NCBI GenBank assembly: GCA_023396555.1
Contig: JAEWWC010000286.1
Location: 1-12,097 of the forward strand
Source of the DNA: Bacillota bacterium
GTDB taxonomy: Bacteria > Bacillota > Clostridia > Christensenellales > SZUA-584
Reading direction: 5' to 3'
Length of the DNA: 12,097 nucleotides
Made by a program: the position numbers and the translations under genes. Shown piece by piece: positions 1-6,116 of the stretch. Below the pieces are notes generated by a model, which was given only the letters and a program-made list of their open reading frames with translations, was not told where the DNA came from and did no database searches. Numbering within the stretch: position 1 is the stretch's first letter; each line of letters opens with the position of its first letter.

Positions 1-38
1 GGGATAATAAGGGTGAATAAAATTATAGCTTAAAAAGT

Positions 39-65
39 AAAAGAGACCGCAGACGGCCTCTTTTT
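39..65 (-). terminator. Intrinsic terminator of the perR-dfx-rbr operon
   Basis: An 11-base stem (39-49 with 54-64) closes a four-base loop. Read as minus-strand RNA, every position pairs, with one G-U at 46/57, and the stem is followed by U-rich sequence. Read as plus-strand RNA, that same position is an A/C mismatch. The hairpin therefore fits best as the terminator of the leftward operon, starting 23 bases after the rubrerythrin stop codon. Confidence 0.8.
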
Positions 66-87
66 ACTATGTTGTATTGTTTTAAAA

Positions 88-624
88 TCAATAAGCCTGG
101 GCATAAAGCTCAAAGTAAGCCTTGGCATGGGCGCAAACAGGGCATTTTTCCGGCGCTTCCTTGCCAACGAAGCGATGGCCGCAGTTGGAGCACTTCCACT
201 CGACGGGAACGTCTCTCTTGAACACGACGCCGTTTTTGATGTTCTCGGCGAGGGCTTTGTAGCGCTCTTCGTGCTTCTTCTCGACGCCTGCGACGCCTTC
301 CATCATGTGCGCGATTTCGTTGAAGCCTTCTTCGCGAGCTTCCTTGGCCATGCGGGGATACATATCAGTCCACTCATAGTTTTCTCCGCCCGCAGCATTC
401 AGCAGATTTTCCATCGTGTCACCCAGGGGAGAGAACAGCTTATACCACAGCTCGGCATGCTCTTTTTCGTTGCCTGCCGTTTCTGTAAATAAGTTGGAAA
501 TCTGAACATAGCCTTCGGATTTCGCTTTGGATGCGAAGAACGTATATTTGTTACGCGCCATTGATTCTCCGGCAAACGCGTCCATAAGGTTCTTTTCTGT
601 CTTGGTACCCTTTAAGTCTTTCAT
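88..624 (-). CDS. rbr: Rubrerythrin (NAD(P)H-dependent peroxide reductase)
   Basis: A 178-residue rubrerythrin, a cytoplasmic non-haem iron protein that reduces hydrogen peroxide to water in anaerobes. An N-terminal ferritin-like four-helix domain (about 1-135) carries the diiron ligands: E20 in GESMARNKY, the E53-x2-H56 pair and the E115-x2-H118 pair. A C-terminal rubredoxin-like domain has two CxxC knuckles (C145/C148 and C161/C164) for one Fe(Cys)4 centre. The order is that of classical rubrerythrin, not the reversed form. The ATG at 622-624 is chosen because GGAGG lies 8 bases upstream and the protein then begins exactly at the family N-terminus. The open frame continues upstream into the preceding gene, but that part does not look like rubrerythrin. 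It is the last gene of a peroxide and superoxide defence operon, 37 bases after the desulfoferrodoxin gene. Confidence 0.96.
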   Translation of the reverse strand: MKDLKGTKTEKNLMDAFAGESMARNKYTFFASKAKSEGYVQISNLFTETAGNEKEHAELWYKLFSPLGDTMENLLNAAGGENYEWTDMYPRMAKEAREEGFNEIAHMMEGVAGVEKKHEERYKALAENIKNGVVFKRDVPVEWKCSNCGHRFVGKEAPEKCPVCAHAKAYFELYAQAY

Positions 625-661
625 GTGCACATCCTCCTTTGCTTTAATTGGGTTTTCCTGT

Positions 662-1042
662 TTATGCTTTCCACAGTCCGTGAATGTTGCAGTATTCGTA
701 AACGGTCTCGATGTCTTCGGCTTTGACGTTGAAGGTCGCTTCCGGAGGACCGTCCACTTTGAGGCGCGCACGCTCGTATTCGCCGTTCTTGAGAACGATC
801 TCGATGAATGCGATGTGGTGCTCCTCGGTCATCGGGTGCGGCACGCTGCCCACCTTGATGGTGGTGGAATCGCCTTCGGGCACGATCACAGGAACGTGTT
901 TTTCCTTGCTGGCATCCACCGAGCCCGCTTCGAGCAGGTTCATCTTCTGTCCGCAGCATACAAGCGACGGATTACCCGGATAAAGGACGCTGACAACATG
1001 TCCGCAGATTTCGCAGTAATAATAGCTTCCGTAACTGGTCAT
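662..1042 (-). CDS. dfx: Desulfoferrodoxin (superoxide reductase, two-iron form)
   Basis: A 126-residue class I (2Fe) desulfoferrodoxin. It reduces superoxide to hydrogen peroxide without making oxygen, and the peroxide can then go to rubrerythrin, encoded next in the operon. The N-terminal desulforedoxin domain (about 1-37) has the four cysteines of centre I: C10, C13, and the adjacent pair C29-C30. The C-terminal catalytic domain shows the centre II ligands in order: H49 in the EKHVP motif (with E47 before it), H69, H75, and C118 with H121 in CNIHGLW. No ligand is missing. The ATG at 1040-1042 has AGGGAGG 8 bases upstream. It starts 26 bases after the perR stop, so it is almost certainly co-transcribed with perR. 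The electron donor is probably a rubredoxin, not encoded in this window. Confidence 0.96.
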   Translation of the reverse strand: MTSYGSYYYCEICGHVVSVLYPGNPSLVCCGQKMNLLEAGSVDASKEKHVPVIVPEGDSTTIKVGSVPHPMTEEHHIAFIEIVLKNGEYERARLKVDGPPEATFNVKAEDIETVYEYCNIHGLWKA

Positions 1043-1068
1043 AAGTATATCCTCCCTTATTTATATTG

Positions 1069-1470
1069 TTAACTGATAATTTTGCAATTCTGACAGATAC
1101 CATAATAGGTGATATGGCAGCCTTCCAACTGATGCGCATTATCGCCGAGACTATCCAGCGCTTTTTTTTCGGCTTCATCCGTGCAGATATCGTAGACGCA
1201 GCCGCACTGTTTGCAGTAAAAGTGAGAGTGCATGCTGATATCAGCGTCATACCGTTCAAACGTGCCGCCACAGGCCACGCGCTGAACCATCCCCTGCGAT
1301 TCCAGTATGCTTAAATTTCTGTAAACGGTGCTGAGACTCAAATTCGGAAACACAGGCCGCATCTTTTCATACAGCCAGAATGCGTTGGGATGAGATTTTG
1401 TCGACTGAAGTAGATCGAGCATATGCTTTCTCTGTTTTGTGTTTCTGACCGATTTTTCTGTATCAATCAC
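1069..1470 (-). CDS. perR: PerR-type peroxide-sensing repressor (Fur family)
   Basis: A 133-residue Fur-family regulator. The N-terminal winged helix (about 8-70) includes the recognition segment LSLSTVYRNL. The C-terminal dimer domain has the structural zinc site C86/C89 plus C126/C129. Aligned to Bacillus subtilis PerR with a constant offset of ten residues, all five regulatory metal ligands are present: H27, D75, H81, H83 and D94. The aspartate at the PerR D104 position (here D94), where Fur proteins usually have glutamate, favours a peroxide sensor over an iron sensor. I infer the function from this; iron, manganese or zinc sensing is not excluded. The start is GTG at 1468-1470, with GGAG 7 bases upstream; the upstream ATG is out of frame. 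It is the first gene of the operon with dfx and rbr and probably represses its own promoter. Confidence 0.88.
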   Translation of the reverse strand: MIDTEKSVRNTKQRKHMLDLLQSTKSHPNAFWLYEKMRPVFPNLSLSTVYRNLSILESQGMVQRVACGGTFERYDADISMHSHFYCKQCGCVYDICTDEAEKKALDSLGDNAHQLEGCHITYYGICQNCKIIS

Positions 1471-1486
1471 GACGGTACTCCATTAT

Positions 1487-1501
1487 TAATAATTGTTATT
1501 A
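1487..1501 (-). promoter_or_regulatory. Per-box-like operator in front of perR
   Basis: A 7-1-7 near-palindrome TAATAATTGTTATTA centred on 1494 matches the Bacillus Per box TTATAATNATTATAA at 11 of 14 fixed positions. It sits inside a wider arrangement of two identical ten-base palindromes, TTATTAATAA, at 1483-1492 and 1496-1505. It lies just downstream of the perR -10, across the expected transcription start, a position where a bound repressor would block initiation. That PerR is the protein that binds here is inference from the match and the location. Confidence 0.65.
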
Positions 1502-1503
1502 AT

Positions 1504-1532
1504 AAGTTATCACTAATTTTCATATTTGTCAA
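1504..1532 (-). promoter_or_regulatory. Sigma-A-type promoter of perR-dfx-rbr
   Basis: On the minus strand there is a perfect -35 TTGACA (1527-1532), 17 bases of spacer, and a weak -10 TAACTT (1504-1509; 3 of 6 consensus bases). The predicted start near 1497 falls inside the Per-box-like palindrome. The -35 is convincing; the exact -10 is less so. Confidence 0.6.
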
Positions 1533-1580
1533 TATTGTTTTCAGGTTTATTTTGCATAAATTTATAAAGAAAGACCTGTT

Positions 1581-1622
1581 TATATTAAAACATTAGTGGT
1601 ATGGTTAATGTATCCCAATATA
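1581..1622 (+). repeat. Nested inverted repeat upstream of the C11 peptidase gene
   Basis: Two nested pairs of inverted repeats: an outer TATATT (1581-1586) with AATATA (1617-1622), and an inner ACATTA (1590-1595) with TAATGT (1606-1611) around a ten-base centre. It ends 19 bases before the start codon, so it could be an operator or a hairpin in the 5' leader of the mRNA. The arms are short and AT-rich, so chance is a real alternative. Confidence 0.4.
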
Positions 1623-1641
1623 CCGTTAAAAGGAGCATCAA

Positions 1642-3621
1642 ATGAAAGTTTCAGGTAGAAAAATAGCAGCATTTTTGGTTGCATTACTACTAATGATCAG
1701 TTTTTCAGGGTGCTCGGAAGTGATACGGGGCGACGATTTTTTCTCCGATGGTGACGCGCGCTGGGGAGATCCGGAGCCAGCCGATGTTCCGTCGGCGATG
1801 CCGACGGCTGCGGCGAATGAAGACTCTCCCAACTGGACTATCGCGATCTATATGAACGGGTCAGACCTGGAGAGCGAGGGCGGCGAGGCGACGGCCAATC
1901 TGCAAAGCCTGCTCTCTGTAGATTTGCCAGATAGTATCAACGTGCTGGTGTACACCGGCGGCACGAAGATGTGGCAGAACGATCTGATCAGCGCCGAAGC
2001 GAATCAGATCTGGCTGGCCGAGGACGGAGGCCTTAAGCTGCTGGAAACGATTGATGCAAAAAGCATCGGCGAGAGTGAGACGCTGGCGGATTTTTTAAGT
2101 TACGCGCAGACGAATTATCCGGCGGACAAAAAAGCTCTGGTTTTCTGGAACCATGGTGGGGGCAGCATCTGGGGCTTTGGGGCGGATGAGCTTTTTAACT
2201 ATGACGGATTGACGCTCGCCGAGATGGATACGGCGATGGCAGCCGCATATGATGGGCAGCCGTATGATTTGGTGGGCTTTGACGCGTGCCTGATGGCCAG
2301 TGCGGAAACAGCCGACGTCATGGCATCTTACGCACGGTACATGGTGGCATCCGAAGAAGTGGAGCCGGGCGGCGGCTGGGATTATGAAAAGCTTTTTGCC
2401 GCGCTGGCGACGGCGCCCGGAATGGATGGCATGGCGCTGGGCAAAGCTGTGACAGACAGCTTCTACGGCAAATACCTGGAGACATCCACCGAGGGGTTGA
2501 TCACCTGTTCAGTGTTGGACCTGTCCAAGATGCCCGCGCTCGAGGAGGCACTCGGCGTGTACGCTCAAGGGTTGTCCGGTGCGATCGTGCAGCCGGAAGC
2601 GCGGGATGCGCTGTCCGCGACGCGCCAGAGGGCTGAAAAATACGGCGATGAGCCGGGGCAGGTATCCTTTGACCTCATCGATCTGTACGATTTTGTCGAC
2701 CAGCAGCAGGCCGTCGGGCAGGCGTATTCGGTGGAGCTGATGGCAGCGATTGAGGACGTGGTGGCATATGAGGTGAGCGGCTCGCAGCGCATTTATTCCT
2801 ACGGATTGTCCATCTATTTTCCATACTCTGGCACGGAGTATTTCGGCGATAGCCTGGCGGTCTATGACCAGCTGGATTTCTGCCCCGAGTACAAGGCGTT
2901 TATCGGCGACTTTGCGTCCGTTATCACCGATGCGACCGTACTCAGCGAAGTACCCGATTACGGGGATACGCTTCAGTACGTGGAGCAGCAGGATTACAGC
3001 GAGGTGGGGTCGTATTATGTGCAGCTGACTGACGAGCAGATGGAATATATGTGCTATGTCTACTGCACGCTGGGCTGGTATATGGACGACGGGACGCTGA
3101 TCGACATGGGGTATGACAGTGACATCACCATCAATTATGACGACAATACCATTCATGATGATTTTGAGGGGAGCTGGACGGGACTGAACGGACAGCCGGT
3201 GGCGGTGTATGTGATGGACGAGACGGACGACTATGTTATCTACGACATACCCGTGCTGTACAACGGTGAGCATGCTGTGGTGAAGAGCGCGTGGACATGG
3301 GATAGTTCGAATGAAGGCGGCGGTTACTACACGTACATGGGCATATTCTACAGCAGCGGCGATTATTCCGCGCCCAGTTCGAAACTGTCGATAGACTTAA
3401 AGCCGGGTGATGTGGTGACGCCTATCTACTGGCCGCTGTATACTGAGGGCAGCTACGACGACTACTATATCGGTACCGACATTATAATTGGCAGCGACGG
3501 CCTTTATCTGGAGTTCATTGAGCTGCCGGCAGGCGAGGATTATGAGTACGGCTTCATGTTTATCGATATTTACGGGAACTATCATTATTCGGAAACGCTG
3601 GACTTTACCTGGGACTATTGA
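1642..3621 (+). CDS. Clostripain-family (C11) cysteine peptidase, predicted lipoprotein
   Basis: A 659-residue secreted protein with a lipoprotein signal peptide: KVSGRK, a hydrophobic run 8-19, then FSGC with C24 as the lipidation site (F at -3 is atypical). The peptidase C11 domain (about 52-420) begins with WTIAIYMNGSDLE. The catalytic histidine is H171 in FWNHGGGSIWG and the catalytic cysteine is C216 in GFDACLMASAET. The last 230 or so residues are rich in Asp, Tyr and Gly and look beta-stranded; I recognise no domain there. Clostripain relatives cut after basic residues, but specificity cannot be read here. The ATG at 1642 has AGGAG 8 bases upstream. It appears to be transcribed alone: the neighbour to the left is divergent, the one to the right convergent, and a terminator follows. 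Several AT-rich -10-like sequences lie upstream, but I could not choose a promoter. Confidence 0.88.
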   Translation: MKVSGRKIAAFLVALLLMISFSGCSEVIRGDDFFSDGDARWGDPEPADVPSAMPTAAANEDSPNWTIAIYMNGSDLESEGGEATANLQSLLSVDLPDSINVLVYTGGTKMWQNDLISAEANQIWLAEDGGLKLLETIDAKSIGESETLADFLSYAQTNYPADKKALVFWNHGGGSIWGFGADELFNYDGLTLAEMDTAMAAAYDGQPYDLVGFDACLMASAETADVMASYARYMVASEEVEPGGGWDYEKLFAALATAPGMDGMALGKAVTDSFYGKYLETSTEGLITCSVLDLSKMPALEEALGVYAQGLSGAIVQPEARDALSATRQRAEKYGDEPGQVSFDLIDLYDFVDQQQAVGQAYSVELMAAIEDVVAYEVSGSQRIYSYGLSIYFPYSGTEYFGDSLAVYDQLDFCPEYKAFIGDFASVITDATVLSEVPDYGDTLQYVEQQDYSEVGSYYVQLTDEQMEYMCYVYCTLGWYMDDGTLIDMGYDSDITINYDDNTIHDDFEGSWTGLNGQPVAVYVMDETDDYVIYDIPVLYNGEHAVVKSAWTWDSSNEGGGYYTYMGIFYSSGDYSAPSSKLSIDLKPGDVVTPIYWPLYTEGSYDDYYIGTDIIIGSDGLYLEFIELPAGEDYEYGFMFIDIYGNYHYSETLDFTWDY

Positions 3622-3641
3622 TAAACAACCGACTTAAACAA

Positions 3642-3673
3642 AAAGGCTGCGGGTCAGACGATCCGCAGCCTTT
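3642..3673 (+). terminator. Probably bidirectional terminator between the C11 gene and the floA operon
   Basis: A stem of up to 14 pairs (3642-3655 with 3660-3673) with loop AGAC; the core AAAGGCTGCGG/CCGCAGCCTTT is perfect. In plus-strand RNA the full 14 pairs form with one G-U at 3653/3662, but the following U tract is short. In minus-strand RNA there is one mismatch near the loop, but the U tract (TTTTTGTTT) is better. It lies 20 bases after the C11 stop and 33 bases after the stop of the convergent gene, so it probably serves both. Confidence 0.85.
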
Positions 3674-3706
3674 GTAATGTTTGATGCTTGGAGCTATTGG
3701 GTGAAT

Positions 3707-4291
3707 TCACCTGAGCCGCTGTGCACCGTTGCGACGCGGAAGTATCTCCGCATAGATAAATGCTTTGACGATGTCGCGCTGGTCTTCAAACAGCGGTATG
3801 CCCGCGCTGGCACCAGTTTGCTGCCGGCGGGCGGACGACACCTGCGGCATCTGGTCCTTGTCTTCCTCGTTCATGAAATACTTGCTGACCTGTACGCCCG
3901 CAAACGGGTTTGCCGATTCCGCAGCCATCTGCCTGATGCCCGAATCATCTGCCAGACCTGAATACGATTCGGTCACGGAAGGAGCGGCATATGCGGAAGC
4001 TTCGGCCTGAACATATGGCCGGGCTGGCGGCGCATACGGCGTAGGGGGGGGCGTGTAGGGCGGCGCATACGGCCCGGACTGCTGCTGACCATAGGGCGCA
4101 GCGGGGCGCGCCGGAGGCGGGCTCTGCTCGTCGTCCTGCAAGTTGGCGGCCATCATGAACGCGCGCTGGATGTCCGACATCGTGGAGCGCGGCGGAGGGC
4201 CTTGCTCGCCGGAGGATTTGGGCTTCTTTTTCATGGCCGCTGAGATGGCGGAAACAATCACAATGACGATGATTATCAGTACAAATTCCAT
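3707..4291 (-). CDS. Single-span membrane protein with proline-rich linker, FloA operon partner of unknown function
   Basis: A 194-residue protein that I do not recognise as a named family. Visible features, in order: a hydrophobic helix (about 3-19) followed by KKKPK, suggesting an N-terminal anchor with the rest in the cytoplasm; a short helical segment MSDIQRAFMMAANL (38-51); a Pro/Tyr-rich linker (about 57-93) with repeated PYAPP/PYTPPP units; a variable Ala/Ser region; and a C-terminal segment EDQRDIVKAFIYAEIL (169-184), which looks the most constrained part. The ATG at 4289-4291 lies 5 bases after the floA stop, with AGGA 9 bases upstream, so translation is probably coupled to floA. It may be a scaffold or adaptor of flotillin membrane assemblies; that is inference from gene order only. 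A run of eight C (4044-4051 on this strand) lies inside the proline linker. Confidence 0.75.
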   Translation of the reverse strand: MEFVLIIIVIVIVSAISAAMKKKPKSSGEQGPPPRSTMSDIQRAFMMAANLQDDEQSPPPARPAAPYGQQQSGPYAPPYTPPPTPYAPPARPYVQAEASAYAAPSVTESYSGLADDSGIRQMAAESANPFAGVQVSKYFMNEEDKDQMPQVSSARRQQTGASAGIPLFEDQRDIVKAFIYAEILPRRNGAQRLR

Positions 4292-4296
4292 GGCGG

Positions 4297-5292
4297 TCAG
4301 TCCTGATTTTCCTTCTTCACTTTGGGTCCGGCAGCCTCGGATATGGAGTCACGCATATGCGTATCCGCGATCACATTCTTCATATTATAATAGTCCATCA
4401 CGCCGAGGTTGCCGTCGCGGAAGGCTTCCGCCATCGCCAGCGGTATCTGCGCCTCGGCTTCAACGACCTTGGCGCGCATTTGCTGAACGGTGGCGAGCAT
4501 CTCCTGTTCCTGGGCGACGGCCATCGCGCGGCGTTCCTCCGCCTTGGCCTGGGCAATCTTCTTGTCGGCCTGAGCCTGGTCGATCTGCAGCTGAGCGCCG
4601 ATGTTGCGGCCCACGTCCACGTCTGCGATGTCGATGGAGAGTATCTCGAAAGCCGTACCGGCGTCCAGACCCTTTGCGAGCACCGTCTTGGAGATGAGGT
4701 CCGGGTTTTCCAACACTTCCTTATGCGTCTGAGCTGAGCCGACGGTAGTGACGATGCCTTCACCTACGCGCGCGATGACCGTTTCTTCACCCGCGCCGCC
4801 GACCAGACGGTCGATGTTGGTGCGTACCGTGACGCGCGCCTTGGCTTTGAGCTCAATGCCATCCTTGGCGATGGCCGCGACGATGGGTGTCTCGATCACC
4901 TTGGGGTTGACGCTCATCTTGACCGCGGTCAGCACGTCACGACCAGCAAGGTCGATGGCGGTGGCACGTTTGAAGTCCAGCGGGATGTCCGCCTTCTGAG
5001 CAGCGATCAGAGAATCTACCACGCGGTCGACATTGCCGCCGGCAAGAAAATGCTGCTCCAGCATGTTGGTGTTGACATCAATGCCCGCCTTAACAGCTTT
5101 GATGAGCGGGTTAGAGATGCGGGCCGGCGGGATCTTCCGCAGGCGCATGCCAACGAGCGATACAATCCTCAGCTTGACGCCGGAAGCGCGTGCCGCGATC
5201 CACAGACGGACGGGCACGAAGCTGAAGAAAAACACGATGAAGATAAATGCGGCGACGATGATGACGATTAACAGCCAAAGATCCATTCCCAT
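4297..5292 (-). CDS. floA: Flotillin-like protein FloA (SPFH/band 7 superfamily)
   Basis: A 331-residue protein, the same length as Bacillus subtilis FloA (YqfA). FloA proteins form oligomers in functional membrane microdomains and influence fluidity, secretion and signalling complexes. A hydrophobic hairpin-like anchor (about 5-27) is followed by an SPFH-type domain (about 40-230), with signature stretches around KIPPARISNPLIKAVKAGI and VGRNIGAQLQIDQAQADKKI. A long Ala/Glu/Gln-rich coiled coil then follows (about 236-290) with the flotillin-like AEA and QAKAEERRAMAVAQEQEM pattern, and a short charged tail. The first of two close ATGs (5290-5292) is chosen because GGAG lies 9 bases upstream; M3 (5284-5286) is possible. 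It sits 46 bases after nfeD and 5 bases before the proline-rich protein gene. NfeD next to flotillin is a conserved pairing. Confidence 0.95.
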   Translation of the reverse strand: MGMDLWLLIVIIVAAFIFIVFFFSFVPVRLWIAARASGVKLRIVSLVGMRLRKIPPARISNPLIKAVKAGIDVNTNMLEQHFLAGGNVDRVVDSLIAAQKADIPLDFKRATAIDLAGRDVLTAVKMSVNPKVIETPIVAAIAKDGIELKAKARVTVRTNIDRLVGGAGEETVIARVGEGIVTTVGSAQTHKEVLENPDLISKTVLAKGLDAGTAFEILSIDIADVDVGRNIGAQLQIDQAQADKKIAQAKAEERRAMAVAQEQEMLATVQQMRAKVVEAEAQIPLAMAEAFRDGNLGVMDYYNMKNVIADTHMRDSISEAAGPKVKKENQD

Positions 5293-5338
5293 ATTTTATC
5301 TCTCCTTTGTATATTATATTTACCTCAATTATTATACC

Positions 5339-5836
5339 TTAGTCTTCCAACTGTCTGACGATTATCCGGCTGCCTTCGACGCGCAGGACGATAATTTCGG
5401 ATTGGGCGGGGATGAATTCGCCTTCAGTGACGACATCCGCTTTGCGGCCTTCGATATCGGCAGTGCCTGCGGGCCGAAGCGGCGTTATGCTTTTGCCCGT
5501 TTTGCCGGCCAGTTCTGAATAGTTACTGCTGGAGACATAGCCGGCTTCCTTTTCCTCGGCGTCCTTAAGCACCAACGACGAACGGTAAAGCCAGCCTCGT
5601 TTGAAGCTGCGCGCGGCGATAAGCGACAGCGCAATGACGATGGCGGCGATAACGAGCAGCATGATCAGCGCTTCAACCGCCGTTTTAGCCTGAAACACGA
5701 TGCACAGCACAAGCGCCACCAGACCGAGTCCGCCGAATATACCGAATCCCGGGACAAAAAGTTCGATCAGAAGCAGCACCATGCCGACGGCAAACAGTAT
5801 GACGGACACAATATTGATTGTCTCAAACAGAATCAT
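5339..5836 (-). CDS. Short NfeD-family membrane protein
   Basis: A 165-residue NfeD-like protein. Three hydrophobic helices (about 5-27, 30-49 and 53-75) include the glycine-rich FVPGFGIFGGLGLVAL hairpin. A soluble OB-fold-type domain follows (about 107-163) with the usual pattern GKTGKSITPLRPAGTADIEG and a closing strand IIVLRVEGSRIIVRQL. NfeD proteins are encoded next to SPFH proteins and are thought to partner them in the membrane. This is the short form: the ClpP-like serine protease domain found at the N-terminus of long NfeD proteins, such as Bacillus YqeZ, is absent. The ATG at 5834-5836 has GGGGAGG 8 bases upstream. It is the first gene of the nfeD-floA operon and has its own promoter about 40 bases upstream. 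Confidence 0.9.
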   Translation of the reverse strand: MILFETINIVSVILFAVGMVLLLIELFVPGFGIFGGLGLVALVLCIVFQAKTAVEALIMLLVIAAIVIALSLIAARSFKRGWLYRSSLVLKDAEEKEAGYVSSSNYSELAGKTGKSITPLRPAGTADIEGRKADVVTEGEFIPAQSEIIVLRVEGSRIIVRQLED

Positions 5837-5876
5837 AAATTCCGCCTCCCCAAGCCTTTACTTTCTATTAATATAT

Positions 5877-5905
5877 ACTATAACACAAATCTGCAAATAT
5901 GCCAA
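5877..5905 (-). promoter_or_regulatory. Sigma-A-type promoter of the nfeD-floA operon
   Basis: On the minus strand there is a -35 TTGGCA (5900-5905; 5 of 6), 17 bases of spacer, and a -10 TATAGT (5877-5882; 5 of 6), preceded by TGT to make an extended -10. The expected start near 5870 gives a leader of about 34 bases with the GGGGAGG site of nfeD. Confidence 0.75.
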
Positions 5906-5978
5906 AAGCTATTCGCGGTTCATTTGGCCCGGGCGCTTATTAAGTTTAAAATTTTTATCCATAATATCATTTAATAAT

Positions 5979-6007
5979 TTGCGTGACGTGAGTTGATGTG
6001 GTAAAAT
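5979..6007 (+). promoter_or_regulatory. Candidate upstream promoter of the S10 operon
   Basis: TTGCGT (5979-5984; 3 of 6), a 17-base spacer, then TAAAAT (6002-6007; 5 of 6) preceded by TGG, an extended -10. It lies about 100 bases upstream of the better promoter. Tandem promoters are common for ribosomal-protein operons, but AT-rich DNA gives such matches by chance. Confidence 0.35.
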
Positions 6008-6081
6008 AAAAAATTGTGAGTCCTGGGTAAGAAAAAATTTTTGGTATATGTATATTCGCCAAAAAAAGTGCAAAAAAACTC

Positions 6082-6110
6082 TTGCTTTTGGAGAACAGTT
6101 AATATATAAT
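6082..6110 (+). promoter_or_regulatory. Main promoter of the S10 operon
   Basis: TTGCTT (6082-6087; 3 of 6), exactly 17 bases of spacer, and a perfect TATAAT (6105-6110). Two seven-base A-tracts directly upstream (6061-6067 and 6072-6078), 11 bases apart centre to centre, resemble an UP element of the kind seen at strong ribosomal promoters. The expected start is near G6117. Confidence 0.75.
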
Positions 6111-6116
6111 TTTCAC

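Noticed and set aside
625..771. Upstream extension of the rubrerythrin frame
   Set aside because: The extra 49 codons overlap the desulfoferrodoxin gene, do not resemble rubrerythrin, and bypass the good ribosome binding site in front of the ATG at 622-624.
1526..1568. Plus-strand promoter for the C11 gene
   Set aside because: Several weak candidates exist (for example TTGTCA at 1526-1531 with TATTTT at 1548-1553, or TATAAA at 1563-1568 without a -35), and none stands out in this AT-rich DNA.
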